DNA of 64,000 nucleotides, taken from NCBI GenBank assembly GCA_020555865.1, contig JAJCJJ010000001.1, positions 124,001 to 188,000 of the forward strand. The letters run 5' to 3'. This document shows positions 26,176 through 35,008 of this stretch, in pieces. A program made the position numbers and the translations under genes. The notes below the pieces were generated by a model. It was not told the origin of the DNA and ran no database searches. It worked only from the letters and a program-made list of their open reading frames with translations. The number at the start of each line of letters is the position of its first letter. The stretch's first letter is position 1. Source of the DNA: a bacterium 210917-DFI.7.65 (lineage in GTDB: Bacteria > Bacillota > Clostridia > Oscillospirales > Oscillospiraceae).

Positions 26176-27570
26176 ATGGCAAAGAATATGAGGATGGATA
26201 AAAATGCGATGCCTGAGCAGCCGGCAGAGGTGCGCAATAAAAACTTCTTGGAAGTTGCTTTGGGTTATACAGCTGAGCAGGCCATGGACGAGGCACGGCG
26301 CTGCCTGAGCTGCAGGAACCGGCCCTGTGTGTCCGGCTGTCCTGTGGGCGTTGATATTCCCGGCTTTATTGCCAAAGTGGCCGAAGGCGATTTTGCCGGC
26401 GCTTACGAGGTTTTGAGCCGGGATACCAGCCTGCCTGCCATTTGCGGCCGCGTGTGCCCGCAGGAAACCCAGTGCGAGGAGAAATGCGTACGCGCCCTCA
26501 AAGGAGAAAGCGTAGGGATCGGCCGGCTGGAGCGCTTCGTGGCGGACTGGAAAATGGCGCAGGGTGAGGAAGCGGTTCGGCCGCCTGTACCCAATGGGCA
26601 CAGAGTGGCGGTCATTGGCTCCGGCCCCAGCGGCCTGGCCTGCGCCGGCGACCTGGCGAAAAAGGGATATGAGGTTACGATCTTTGAAGCCCTTCATGCT
26701 GCCGGCGGCGTACTGGTATATGGTATCCCCGAATTCCGCCTGCCCAAGGAGATTGTGCGCCGGGAAATTGCCGGGCTGGAAAAGCTGGGAGTCAAGATCG
26801 ACACCAATGTAGTAGTCGGAAAAACCATTTCCGTCCGGGAACTGATGCAGGAAGAGGGCTTTGAGGCGGTGTTTATCGGTTCGGGCGCAGGGCTGCCCAA
26901 ATTCATGCATATTCCCGGCGAGAATCTCAAGGGCGTATTTTCTGCCAATGAGTTTCTGACCCGCACCAACCTAATGCGTGCTTACGAGCTGGGCTGTCCT
27001 ACTCCGGTGATGAAGGCACAGCGCGTGGCCGTGGTGGGCGGCGGAAACGTGGCCATGGATGCAGCCCGCTGCGCCAAGCGTCTGGGCGCCAAAGAGGTGT
27101 ATATTGTATACCGCCGCAGTGAAAAGGAGCTGCCGGCCCGTGCTGAGGAAGTCCATCATGCCAAGGAGGAAGGTATCATTTTCAAACTGCTCAACAATCC
27201 AGTGCGGATTTTGGGCGACGGCAATTTCAATGTAATCGGCATTGAATGCCTGGAAATGACCCTGGGGGAGCCGGATGAAAGCGGTCGCCGCCGGCCGGTG
27301 GAAAAGCCGGGCAGCGAATTCGTCATCGATGTGGATTGTGTCATCATGGCCATCGGCACCAGCCCCAATCCGCTGATCAAATCCACCACCGATGGGCTGG
27401 AAACTGCTTCCTGGGGCGGTATCATTGCCGACGAAGCCACAGGAGCCACGTCCATTCCCGGCGTATATGCCGGCGGGGACGCCGTGACCGGTGCGGCCAC
27501 CGTCATTTTGGCCATGGGCGCGGGAAAAACCGCTGCCGCCTCCATCGATCAGTATCTGCAGGGCAAATAA
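26176..27570 (+). CDS. nfnB: NfnB, NADH-dependent ferredoxin:NADP+ oxidoreductase large subunit
   Basis: 464 residues, matching NfnB/homotetrameric GltA-like proteins. The N-terminal cysteine cluster (CLSCRNRPCVSGCPVGVDIP, then CGRVCPQETQCEEKC) binds two [4Fe-4S] clusters. Two nucleotide-binding folds follow: FAD (VAVIGSGPSGLACAGDLA) and NADPH (VAVVGGGNVAMDAARCAKRLG), ending with VYAGGDAVTGAATVILAMG. With NfnA it interconverts NADH, NADPH and reduced ferredoxin by flavin-based bifurcation. Start ATG with GGAGGGG upstream; the gap to nfnA is 3 nt. A terminator follows. Confidence 0.9.
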   Translation: MAKNMRMDKNAMPEQPAEVRNKNFLEVALGYTAEQAMDEARRCLSCRNRPCVSGCPVGVDIPGFIAKVAEGDFAGAYEVLSRDTSLPAICGRVCPQETQCEEKCVRALKGESVGIGRLERFVADWKMAQGEEAVRPPVPNGHRVAVIGSGPSGLACAGDLAKKGYEVTIFEALHAAGGVLVYGIPEFRLPKEIVRREIAGLEKLGVKIDTNVVVGKTISVRELMQEEGFEAVFIGSGAGLPKFMHIPGENLKGVFSANEFLTRTNLMRAYELGCPTPVMKAQRVAVVGGGNVAMDAARCAKRLGAKEVYIVYRRSEKELPARAEEVHHAKEEGIIFKLLNNPVRILGDGNFNVIGIECLEMTLGEPDESGRRRPVEKPGSEFVIDVDCVIMAIGTSPNPLIKSTTDGLETASWGGIIADEATGATSIPGVYAGGDAVTGAATVILAMGAGKTAAASIDQYLQGK

Positions 27571-27589
27571 CTGCATAAACAATCGTTTG

Positions 27590-27625
27590 CTGCCGTATCC
27601 GGTTCCGGATACGGCAGTATTTTTT
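27590..27625 (+). terminator. Intrinsic terminator after nfnB
   Basis: CTGCCGTATCC (27590-27600), loop GGTTCC, GGATACGGCAG (27607-27617), then TATTTTTTC. Confidence 0.9.
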
Positions 27626-27665
27626 CTCTGTGTAAAGGCATCAAAAACAGAAAGGAATGCATAAG

Positions 27666-27761
27666 ATGAGAAGAACGTTGTACGCAGTCGTGCAACGATC
27701 GGGCGGTGGGGCACTTACTATGGCAGAACTGTCTGCCGAGAAAGGAAGCGAAAGCGGATGA
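27666..27761 (+). CDS. Possible 31-residue ORF leading the holin-endolysin cassette
   Basis: ATG at 27666 with AAAGGA about 10 nt upstream; 31 residues (MRRTLYAVVQRSGGG...), no hydrophobic helix. Its TGA overlaps the holin ATG as ATGA, which suggests translational coupling. No family recognised; it may only tune holin translation. Confidence 0.4.
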   Translation: MRRTLYAVVQRSGGGALTMAELSAEKGSESG

Positions 27762-27985
27762 AGAAAATCAACTGGGGTCAGAAATTGACGTCCCGAAAAT
27801 TCTGGGCTGCCGTGGTGGGCTTTGTCACGGCGCTGCTGCTGGCCTTCGGCGTCAGCGACAGCGAAACTACGCAGGTGGCCGGCGTTATTATGGCCGGAGC
27901 CACGCTGATTGCTTATATTGTGGGCGAGGGCATGGTGGATGCCAGCCGTGCGCTGGATGAGGGCGAGGCGAACCACGATGCTTAA
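27758..27985 (+). CDS. Holin-like small membrane protein
   Basis: 75 residues. A short basic N-terminus (MKKINWGQKLTSRKFW) precedes two hydrophobic helices (about 16-34 and 39-56) separated by a polar turn, then a charged tail. This is the layout of phage holins used for endolysin release. The endolysin gene overlaps its last 8 nt. AAGGAAG lies upstream of the ATG. The same fold type also occurs in chromosomal cassettes kept by Clostridia without a prophage, and no other phage genes are nearby. Confidence 0.7.
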   Translation: MKKINWGQKLTSRKFWAAVVGFVTALLLAFGVSDSETTQVAGVIMAGATLIAYIVGEGMVDASRALDEGEANHDA

Positions 27986-28559
27986 AAGCCGGGATATCAG
28001 TAAACTGCGCGCCGATGTGGCGGTGAACTGCCGCACCTTTGTGTCGCTGTGCAAAAAAGAGGGACTTCCCGTGTTGGTGACAGAGACGGTGCGGGATGCA
28101 GAATATCAGGCGAGCCTTTATGCCAAGGGACGTACAGAGCCGGGAAGCATCGTGACCAACCAAAAAACGCCCTCGTTCCATTCTGATAAAGCAGGCCTGG
28201 CCTTCGACATTGCCAAGAATGTCAAAGGGCATGAATACGATGACGCTGCGTTTTTTCAAAAATGCGGCGCCATTGGCAAGCGAATGGGCTTTACCTGGGG
28301 CGGCGATTGGAAAAGCCTGAAAGATAATCCCCATTTTCAGTGGGACGGCCGCGGAAAATATACGTCAGCCATGGTGCGCGCGGGGAAGTATCCGCCCATC
28401 ATGCCGCGTTATGTGGAGGTGAAGCAGAGCATGACCAAAGATGAGGCAAAGGCGATTCTCAAGGAGAAGGCGGGATTGAACGAGGGAACTATTGTGTTCC
28501 TGGATAACTACCGCTACGGCGACGACCTGATCCGCAAATTGGCCGAAGCCATGCAGTGA
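27978..28559 (+). CDS. M15-type peptidoglycan peptidase (endolysin or VanY-like)
   Basis: 193 residues. Zinc metallopeptidase of the M15 group that cuts peptide stems of peptidoglycan. The metal and catalytic residues are visible: TPSFHSDKAGLAFDIA (His and Asp), and DNPHFQWD (His), plus the GFTWGGDW segment. A C-terminal extension (about 135-193) beyond the catalytic domain may bind the wall. There is no signal peptide, so export would need the holin-like protein whose gene overlaps it by 8 nt. L-Ala-D-Glu endopeptidase and D,D-carboxypeptidase are both possible specificities. Confidence 0.82.
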   Translation: MLKSRDISKLRADVAVNCRTFVSLCKKEGLPVLVTETVRDAEYQASLYAKGRTEPGSIVTNQKTPSFHSDKAGLAFDIAKNVKGHEYDDAAFFQKCGAIGKRMGFTWGGDWKSLKDNPHFQWDGRGKYTSAMVRAGKYPPIMPRYVEVKQSMTKDEAKAILKEKAGLNEGTIVFLDNYRYGDDLIRKLAEAMQ

Positions 28560-28607
28560 GCTGCCGCCGGAAGCGGACAGAGCTGTAAACCACACAGCGA
28601 AGAGAAA

Positions 28608-28645
28608 GAGGGGCAGAGCCGGTAAGGCTCTGCCCCTCCTCTGTT
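28608..28645 (+). terminator. Hairpin after the endolysin gene
   Basis: GAGGGGCAGAGCC (28608-28620), loop GGTAA, GGCTCTGCCCCTC (28626-28638), then CTCTGTTT. Confidence 0.75.
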
Positions 28646-28914
28646 TCCATGTTGGCCGAGTGGTTTACCAATGAAACATCGGAATAGATGGTCCTTCGCT
28701 GCTCCGGTGCGAACCCAGTGCCATTAAAGGATCTGTGAAAACCCAGTAATATCAACGGTTTCAAGCAGCGGAGAAAAATGCTTGCTTCAATCCGATTATA
28801 TCGTTAGAAACAGCCTCCGCGCTTTCATTCTTCTCCCACACAGTGAGTTTTGCCTTCTGAATGATGCGTTCACTTGAAGCAGCTTGGTAGTCCTGCACCC
28901 TATAATTTTAGAAA
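28646..28914. other. Intergenic stretch at the likely island boundary
   Basis: No supported gene. Composition shifts here from the GC-rich chromosomal genes to the more AT-rich island. The left attachment site of the mobile element would be expected in or near this stretch, but a direct-repeat partner is not in the window. Confidence 0.4.
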
Positions 28915-28948
28915 TAAAAAATCGGAGTATCCAAAAGGATACTCCGAT
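28913..28948 (-). terminator. Intrinsic terminator of the ATPase gene
   Basis: ATCGGAGTATCC (28921-28932) and GGATACTCCGAT (28937-28948) form a perfect 12-bp stem with a 4-nt loop. Read on the minus strand it is followed by TTTTTTATTT. Confidence 0.9.
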
Positions 28949-29002
28949 GCAAAGGACGGTTAAAATCGATATTTTTGTTTTTGGTGCAGAAGGCACCGCA
29001 AC

Positions 29003-30856
29003 TTATAAAACAGGGCCGGTCTGTTCAATGCCAGCTTCCTGTGCTGGGGCAATATTCAGCTCAGGCAGATCGTTCAGATAGCGTTCCACATTCCGATACT
29101 GTACTCCATTTTCCAATGCGACATCCTCGCCGCGGTACAGGACATATCGCCCCCGGATCGGGCCAAACCGTTGTTCGGTCTTATCGCATTTTTCCTGGTC
29201 GAGCAGATGCCGGTATTGTGCCGGGACCTGTTTGCCACTGTGCTTGATCTCGAAAATCTCGCAGCAGTTTTCCTTCTCATCATAGATCACCATGTCAAAC
29301 TCGCCGACTGCAAACTGCAGCTTAAACACCCGGTGTTCTCTGTCAGCCGACTTCATGGTTTCCAGCAGGACGATATCCTCCAGCATCCGTCCCCGTACTT
29401 CTTCGAGGATCCTGCCCGCAGTCTGGGTCTTCTCCAATTCGCTGAGAGCTGAAAAGGTCTCGTCCTTCATCAGCGAGTGGACAAGGGCCTGTGCCTGACA
29501 GTATCGCATCCCCGGCTGGGTAAACAGGATGTGTTCCACAGATTTTGCTCCTGGGTCAGCGGTTTCAATGGGACAGTTTACGATCAGTTCCAATGCGGAG
29601 AGATACTCTTTGATCTCCCGGATATGGGTATCTGTGATACCGATGGACTGTTCCTCTTTGTTGCGGATATCCAGTAGCTCCATCAGGCGCTGGGTGACCG
29701 ATTCCGTATCGATATGATCCAATATCTCGGTACGCTTTTCGGGGTCACGCTCTTTCCGAAGATTCGAGGCGGTCAGCCGTAGATCGTGAGATTGGAAGTC
29801 ATCGGTCAGAACCGAGAGCAGGAACCGATGGTTCATGTCCTCGATGATCCGGTTGATGGCGCTGGTCAGCTCACCGGCCTCATACAGAGAGTACAGGTGG
29901 CGGAAATGCCCGCCTGCCTCATAGCAGGCCAGGGAATGCTGAATGTTTTTGCAGATCGCTGTATCGATGTATCGCCGTGTGGACTCATCATCCCGGAAGG
30001 AGGCGTCCTGGGCGTTGACATCTTCATCATCAAAAGCAAGCTCACCGGCCCGCAGCGTCCCGCCATAGCGGATGTATTCATCAACGTTGTCAATCCCCAG
30101 CAGGCGGCTGTATTCCCGGTATGGGATGAAGGTGGTGTGGATGGGCTTTGCCCGGTCGTAGAGCTCCTGATCCATCGCCAGCCAAAAACCGAGGGAGTCC
30201 GTACCGGAGAGGATGATCTTCATTCCCATCGCTGCAAACACATCGGAGAAGAGAGCCGCAGAATCGATGAAATCCCGCATCAGGGTGACCTCATCAATGA
30301 ATACATAGCGGAAGCCCGCATCGAACAGTTTTTTCAGATCCCGGTTCATCATGGCCATGGTATCGCTTCTGCGGGCTTTGATATAGGCCGTGCGGCTGAG
30401 ATCCTCTCTGCTCATTCGGGCGATGGCCTGCCGGAGCATGGTAGTATTTCCGGTCCTGCGCAGGCCAAAAACCAGGCAGACCCTGTCGCTTTCATTGCTG
30501 TAGAGATAATCCTCCAATTGCCCGAAGCAGTCACGGAGGCCCCAGCCCTTTACGCCCTGCGACATGGCGGCCAATCCTTTACCAACAATTACACTGGTTT
30601 CAAAGTCCAACTTTGGCTGGCGCACTTTGGGCATCTTGGCTTGCAGCTCTTTCAGCTGTGCCTGCAATACTTTGCGCTGCTCTATTTGCTCCTGCAGCGG
30701 CTCCAGTTCGCCATCCCGCAGATATTGGCTGTGCTTCTTCCCATTTTCTGTCCACTGATGATAGTAGCGTGTCTTTCCATTGATCGTCTTCTTGGAAATA
30801 TAGCCGATGGGAAGGGCGGCGATCTGCCGCTCCAGTTCCTGAATCTTTTCTTTCAT
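29003..30856 (-). CDS. AAA-type ATPase with C-terminal nuclease-like domain
   Basis: 617 residues. Residues 1-75 form a coiled, DUF6788-like region (GYISKKTINGKTRYYHQW). The ATPase core (about 110-330) resembles the AAA_14/DUF4143 group. Its Walker A reads GLRRTGNTTML: the invariant lysine is replaced by asparagine (codon AAT). Walker B (FRYVFIDEV) and a sensor-like ILSGTDS remain. The C-terminal part has EFDMVIYDE...EIFEIKHSGK, the E-x-K pattern of PD-(D/E)XK nucleases. GGAGG lies 6 nt before the ATG. Role unknown; such proteins are common cargo near mobile elements. Substrate and activity cannot be told, and nucleotide hydrolysis is doubtful. Confidence 0.7.
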   Translation of the reverse strand: MKEKIQELERQIAALPIGYISKKTINGKTRYYHQWTENGKKHSQYLRDGELEPLQEQIEQRKVLQAQLKELQAKMPKVRQPKLDFETSVIVGKGLAAMSQGVKGWGLRDCFGQLEDYLYSNESDRVCLVFGLRRTGNTTMLRQAIARMSREDLSRTAYIKARRSDTMAMMNRDLKKLFDAGFRYVFIDEVTLMRDFIDSAALFSDVFAAMGMKIILSGTDSLGFWLAMDQELYDRAKPIHTTFIPYREYSRLLGIDNVDEYIRYGGTLRAGELAFDDEDVNAQDASFRDDESTRRYIDTAICKNIQHSLACYEAGGHFRHLYSLYEAGELTSAINRIIEDMNHRFLLSVLTDDFQSHDLRLTASNLRKERDPEKRTEILDHIDTESVTQRLMELLDIRNKEEQSIGITDTHIREIKEYLSALELIVNCPIETADPGAKSVEHILFTQPGMRYCQAQALVHSLMKDETFSALSELEKTQTAGRILEEVRGRMLEDIVLLETMKSADREHRVFKLQFAVGEFDMVIYDEKENCCEIFEIKHSGKQVPAQYRHLLDQEKCDKTEQRFGPIRGRYVLYRGEDVALENGVQYRNVERYLNDLPELNIAPAQEAGIEQTGPVL

Positions 30857-30881
30857 ACCGCACCTCCATTCTGTTAAATCT

Positions 30882-30910
30882 ATTATACCCCATTTCCTTT
30901 ATGCATTCAA
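30882..30910 (-). promoter_or_regulatory. Promoter of the ATPase gene
   Basis: Minus strand: TTGAAT (30910-30905), 17-nt spacer, TATAAT (30887-30882). The start codon is 26 nt downstream. Tandem repeats sit at its upstream edge. Confidence 0.75.
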
Positions 30911-30928
30911 GGGGTTATAAGGGGTTAT
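30909..30928. repeat. Tandem 10-bp direct repeat beside the -35 box
   Basis: AAGGGGTTAT occurs twice head to tail (30909-30918, 30919-30928), just upstream of the ATPase promoter as read on the minus strand. It may be an activator or repressor site. Confidence 0.6.
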
Positions 30929-30939
30929 ATTGTTGTGAG

Positions 30940-30973
30940 CAGTGCCGCACAGAGCAATTTCTGTGCGGCACTG
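30940..30973 (-). terminator. Hairpin after the metallophosphoesterase gene
   Basis: CAGTGCCGCACAGA (30940-30953) pairs perfectly with TCTGTGCGGCACTG (30960-30973), 6-nt loop. It has no good T run on the minus strand, so termination strength is uncertain. Confidence 0.55.
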
Positions 30974-30992
30974 TTATGATTTTCTCGTTTAC

Positions 30993-31739
30993 TCAAATTT
31001 CTAATCCGGAAATCTGCTCCCACTGAAGGATATATCTGTCATCGATGATCCGGTTGTCGTGGTAATGCCCGAAGAACCAGTATGTAAACTGGCACCGCTG
31101 ATTGACCGTTTCCAGAAAATCGGTGAGCTGGTCACTTCCATAGGAGGGGGCGATTTTCCGCACGGAACTGCTGGGACCGCAGTGGGACAAGATGCAGTCT
31201 ACCTTCCAGTTTACCTGCTCCAGATTTCTCAGTGCCTCTGCATATTCACGGGCATTTGGCATTTCTTCCGCCCACCAGGAGCGTCCTTTGACCCGGAACA
31301 TTCCCCGCATTCGGCGCAGCAGCCAATACTTTTGTTCGAAGTCGGGGTCCTCCGGATCAAGGACGCCATCCTGAATGTCGTGGGAGGAGGCTCCTCCCAT
31401 CGTGAACCATGTGAGACCGCTGAAGGCGAATATCTGGCCCCTCATCAGGTGGAGGATATTTTCCCTCACCTCATGTACTCTGCCGCCGTGCCATTCTTTT
31501 TCCGGCAGGGCGTTCATCAGATCAAAGTTTTCATGGTTTCCATCCACAAACAAGGTGGTGAAGGGTTTCTCAGCCAGCCAGTCCAGCCAATGCTGGTCTT
31601 TCTGGCCGCCGTCCCACAGCCCTCCAAAATCACCACAGATGATCATGTAGTCATTTCGGCCCATCTGCGTTTGCTGGGGGAAGTATTTGCTTCCGAACCG
31701 CTGGAAGCCGCCGTGGGTGTCACCGGTGATATAGATCAT
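30993..31739 (-). CDS. Calcineurin-like metallophosphoesterase
   Basis: 248 residues, a soluble phosphoesterase with two metals. All family motifs appear in order: GDTHGG, GDFGGLWDGG, GNHENFD, SHCGP and FGHYHDN. The substrate cannot be told from sequence. The ATG overlaps the stop of the degenerate serine recombinase as ATGA, so the gene was part of the recombinase operon and is cargo or an accessory gene of the mobile island. Intact in all motifs despite decay of its neighbours. Confidence 0.88.
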   Translation of the reverse strand: MIYITGDTHGGFQRFGSKYFPQQTQMGRNDYMIICGDFGGLWDGGQKDQHWLDWLAEKPFTTLFVDGNHENFDLMNALPEKEWHGGRVHEVRENILHLMRGQIFAFSGLTWFTMGGASSHDIQDGVLDPEDPDFEQKYWLLRRMRGMFRVKGRSWWAEEMPNAREYAEALRNLEQVNWKVDCILSHCGPSSSVRKIAPSYGSDQLTDFLETVNQRCQFTYWFFGHYHDNRIIDDRYILQWEQISGLEI

Positions 31740-33381
31740 GCGGTCTGCCTCCTTTGCATGGCCTGAGTAATTTCTGTGCCGTCCTTGAAGCAGATGAGCA
31801 GGCTATCCTTGTCCAACACCTTGATGTTGCTGACCAGCTGACGGACAGTGAGTTCATCAAAATCCGTAAGGGTACCGCTGGCCTGCTCCAATGCCATGTC
31901 AAGTTCTGCCAGCCTGCTCTCGAAGGCCGCCGCGCCTCGCTGTTCCTTTTCCAGCTCCGCTTTTTGGGCCATGAGCCTTGTCTTGGCCATGTTGACCTGT
32001 TGGAGCTCCTCATCATAGTCGGTACAGTCAGCGCCGGCACTGACGATCAACTGGAACAGCTCCAGCTGGCGTTCCTGCAGGTTCCGGATCTGAAGCTTCA
32101 CGGCAGGCAGGCTCATCGTCTGTTCTTCTCCGGCAAGGACGGCCGCAATACCGGCTTTCACCGCGCCCTTGGCTGCCTGCATCCGGAACAACTCATTCAT
32201 GGCGGAGATGACGGCGTCGTGGATGTCGCCCTCATCCAGAGTGGGAGACTGCTTACAGATCTTCCTGCCATGAGCCGGTTCTGGCACCGCCAGACGACCC
32301 GTTTGACCCCTTTCTGCGTCCAGATCACCCGGCGATAAGGGCTGCCGCACTCCCCGCAGACCAGCAGCTCGCTGAGCACATACTTTCCGCAGTATTTCCC
32401 AAGCTGCGTCTTCGCTTTGGAGGATGTTTTCTTCAGGCTGGACCGGCGGGCCAACTCCTCCTGTACCTTTTGGAAGGTTTCCCGGTCAATGATGGCCGGG
32501 TGGCAGTCATGGACATAGTATTTGGGAAGCTCGCCGTTGTTCACCCGCTTCTCTCTGGTGAACAGGTCCGCAATGTAGGTTTTTTGTAGGAGAGCGTCAC
32601 CGATGTATTTTTCATTGCACAGCATTTTTTGAACCACGCTGTCATGCCATACTGTTTTCCCTGTGGCTGTTTTGATTCCATCCGCCATCAGGTCGGTGGT
32701 GATCTGCCGGACGCTGTGTCCCAGCAGAAACCGGGAGAAGATGCGCCGGACAATGGCAGCCTGCTCCGGGTCGATCTCCGGCTGGCCATCCGCACCCCAG
32801 CGGTAGCCGAGGAAGGTCTTGCAGTGGTAATAGACTTTTCCATCCTTGAAGTTCTTCCGGTGGCCCCACCTCACATTGCCGCTGAGGGATTCGCTTTCTG
32901 CCTGGGCCTGACTCATCATAAAGGTGAGGATCATCTCGTTGTCCATGAAGAGGGTGTTCACATTCTCTTTCTCAAAGTAGACTCCCACGCCGTGCCGTTT
33001 CAGGCGGCGGACATAGTTCAGGTCATCCAGTGTGTTTCGGCAGAACCGGGACACCGATTTGGTGATGACCAGGTCGATTTTTCCACGCTCACAGTCCCGG
33101 ATCATTTGGAGGAAATCTTTGCGCTTTTTGGCCGAGGTGCCGGTGATGCCCTCATCTGCATAGAGGCGGACCATTGTCCAATCCGGATTGGCGTCGATTT
33201 TTTCCGTGTAGTATTCGATCTGGGCCTCATAGCTGGAGAGCTGCTCCTCCTTGTCAGTAGATACCCGGCAGTAAGGCGCAACTCGCAGGTGCTTTTTTCG
33301 AAGATCCCGTTCTGTCATCTGAGGGTCAGCCGGAATCATAGTGACCAGTTTGGGGGTGGGGGCGGTTTTCTGTATGTTCAT
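31736..33381 (-). pseudogene. Large serine recombinase, broken by a frameshift
   Basis: Transposase/integrase of the large serine recombinase family. From the ATG at 33381 (AAAGGAG upstream) the catalytic resolvase domain is intact: YCRVSTDKEEQLSSYEAQI holds the nucleophilic serine, and KSVSRFCRN follows. The recombinase domain and zinc ribbon (CGECGSPYRR...WRCQNRL) follow. Near 32271 the frame shifts: the conserved continuation HGRKICKQSPTLDEGDIH and the C-terminal coiled coil are read in another frame to 31736. A 1-nt loss, or an equivalent change, explains it. The upstream recombinase overlaps its start as ATGA. Confidence 0.85.
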
Positions 33382-34233
33382 GAGGCACACTCCTTTTGAT
33401 CTTTTTGGGATAGGCTGATCTCTCCGCCTTTGCCGATGCACACATGGGTTACTGCTGACTCAAAAAGTTCCCACAGGGTTTCTTCGTTCTCCGGTTCCAG
33501 CTCCAGCTTCTGCCGCAGCAGTGCCAGCCTGTGGGCCGGCGTTGGATCGTTCAGGCCGGCATACCGCTCGGCAGCGGCGGCCATGATCAGTGTTTTCATA
33601 TATTCCGGGTTGATATCGGCCCGGTTAAAGCAGAGGGCCAGTTCATTTTCGATGCGAAGGGCATCTGTTGAGGCAGGGGCGGCTTTGGGAAGCCGGATAC
33701 ACGCAGGAGAATGAGCCAGCACTTTGAGCTTCTGCACCACTCGTTCCAAAATGATGCTGTCATCAAGATATACACTGCCGCCGCACTCTGGATTTTTACA
33801 CCGCCAGCGTGGGCGGCCATGGGATTTGATATCCCGTGCCATCTTTTCTCCACAGAGGGCGCAGACCGCCTTGTCCCGTATAGGGATGATCTCGCTTGGG
33901 TATGGAGCGTAGGTATTCTGTTCTCCCCGCCGCAGGCGGACAGCGAGAAATTCCTCATCTGTCACCAGCTGGGGATAGCCATCCATCCCGATTCCTGGCT
34001 TCCAGCCCGGAGATACCCTCATCGGCATAGATGTCTACCATCTCCCAGTCCTCTTTGCCAGCGATGTGCTTGGAATAGAAGTCTACCTGGGCGATGTAGG
34101 AGTTGACCTGGTCTTCGGAGTCGCTGCTGACTCGGGCGTAGGCTGCTACCCTCAACTTTGCTTTTTCAGGGATTCTGGGGTCGATTACCGTGACCTGCGG
34201 AACTCTTGCGGTGCTTATGTTTGTTTCCGTCAT
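33378..34233 (-). pseudogene. Second serine recombinase, internally deleted and out of frame
   Basis: An N-terminal 80 residues of resolvase domain (RVAAYARVSSDSEDQVNSYIAQ, with the catalytic serine) reach DEGISGLEARNR and then jump, with a frame change near 34000, to the C-terminal part (GYPQLVTDEEFLAVRLRRGEQ...CALCGEKMARD...CKNPECGG). About 200 residues of the catalytic and DNA-binding core are missing. Tandem large serine recombinases are typical of Firmicutes integrative elements; this copy cannot be active. Its end is coupled to the next recombinase by ATGA. Confidence 0.8.
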
Positions 34234-34355
34234 ATCTTTTTTGACCTCCTTTCAGCAACACACACTACCACAGTCCTTCCGCAATAGCCATTACCAACAC
34301 CAACGAAAAAGAAGCGGGAAAACTGGGCAATCAGCTATTCTCGCATAGGGTCTGT

Positions 34356-34511
34356 TCAGGCGAACAGCAGAGTGGGGCGGAGCTTGCGCTCCAGTTCAAC
34401 GCGGGACTTCTCTGCCTCCTCCACTGTCAGCAGGCCCTTTTCGGCGAGTTGCTCCAGCAGCTTCAGCGCGGAAAGAAACACAAGGTTATCTTGAAGTTCT
34501 GTCTTGGTCAT
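34356..34511 (-). CDS. 51-residue SHOCT-like protein beside the recombinases
   Basis: ATG at 34511, GGAGGG upstream. Sequence MTKTELQDNLVFLSALKLLEQ...KGLLTVEEAEKSRVELERKL ends RPTLLFA. The second half (LLEQLAEKGLLTVEEAEKSR) has the look of a SHOCT motif (short helical C-terminal oligomerisation unit). Proteins like this commonly accompany tandem serine recombinases in Clostridia islands. Function unknown. Confidence 0.75.
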   Translation of the reverse strand: MTKTELQDNLVFLSALKLLEQLAEKGLLTVEEAEKSRVELERKLRPTLLFA

Positions 34512-34627
34512 AAAAACACCCTCCTATTATGGAGGGGCCGCCCACCGGAGCCGATGAACGGCCCCGATAGTATGTTTCTTCTTTCTGGCTTATCTTCAAA
34601 TAGTAGTATCCTGAGTGCTGGGCAAAA

Positions 34628-35008
34628 TCAAATAGTATTATATCCTGGGAAGAGTCCCACGCTGACCTCCAGCGCATGGTCAAGTTTGGATATTTGGGCT
34701 TCTCCCAGAGAGCCGACCTTGTCCCCCAATCTGCTTTTATCTATCGTGCGGATCTGTTCCAACAGGATGATAGAGTCGCGGCAAAGACCTGGAACTGGAG
34801 CGTCCAGGTTCACATGGGTAGGAAGTTTATGCTTACCTTTCCGGCTGGTGATCGCGGCTGCGATTACTGTGGGACTGTGCCGGTTGCCCACATTGTTCTG
34901 GAGAATGACCACAGGACGGATTCCGCCCTGTTCAGAGCCGACTACCGGCCGCAGGTCTGCATAGTAGATATCACCCCGGCGGATGTCCTCTTTGCGGTAT
35001 GTTTCCAT
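34628..35008 (-). CDS. MazF/PemK-family endoribonuclease toxin
   Basis: About 126 residues from the ATG at 35008 (AGGAGG 8 nt upstream; an in-frame GTG lies three codons earlier). MazF-type toxins cut mRNA at short sequences. The fold markers are present: RRGDIYYADLRPVVGSEQGGIRPVVILQN, then TVIAAAITSRKGK and the C-terminal DSIILLEQIRTIDKSRL. The conserved R-P-V-V-I and T/S catalytic region are intact. No MazE/PemI-like antitoxin gene is recognisable directly upstream, where only a weak overlapping frame exists. Confidence 0.85.
   Translation of the reverse strand: METYRKEDIRRGDIYYADLRPVVGSEQGGIRPVVILQNNVGNRHSPTVIAAAITSRKGKHKLPTHVNLDAPVPGLCRDSIILLEQIRTIDKSRLGDKVGSLGEAQISKLDHALEVSVGLFPGYNTI

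Noticed and set aside
28648..28740. tRNA-like words (TGGCCGAGTGGTTTA and GTGCGAACCC) after the endolysin terminator
   Set aside because: The D-stem and T-stem do not pair and no acceptor stem can be formed, so it is not a usable tRNA; a degenerate attachment-site relic cannot be shown.
32250..32300. Programmed frameshift in the serine recombinase
   Set aside because: No slippery sequence is present, and the sister recombinase is also broken, which points to decay.
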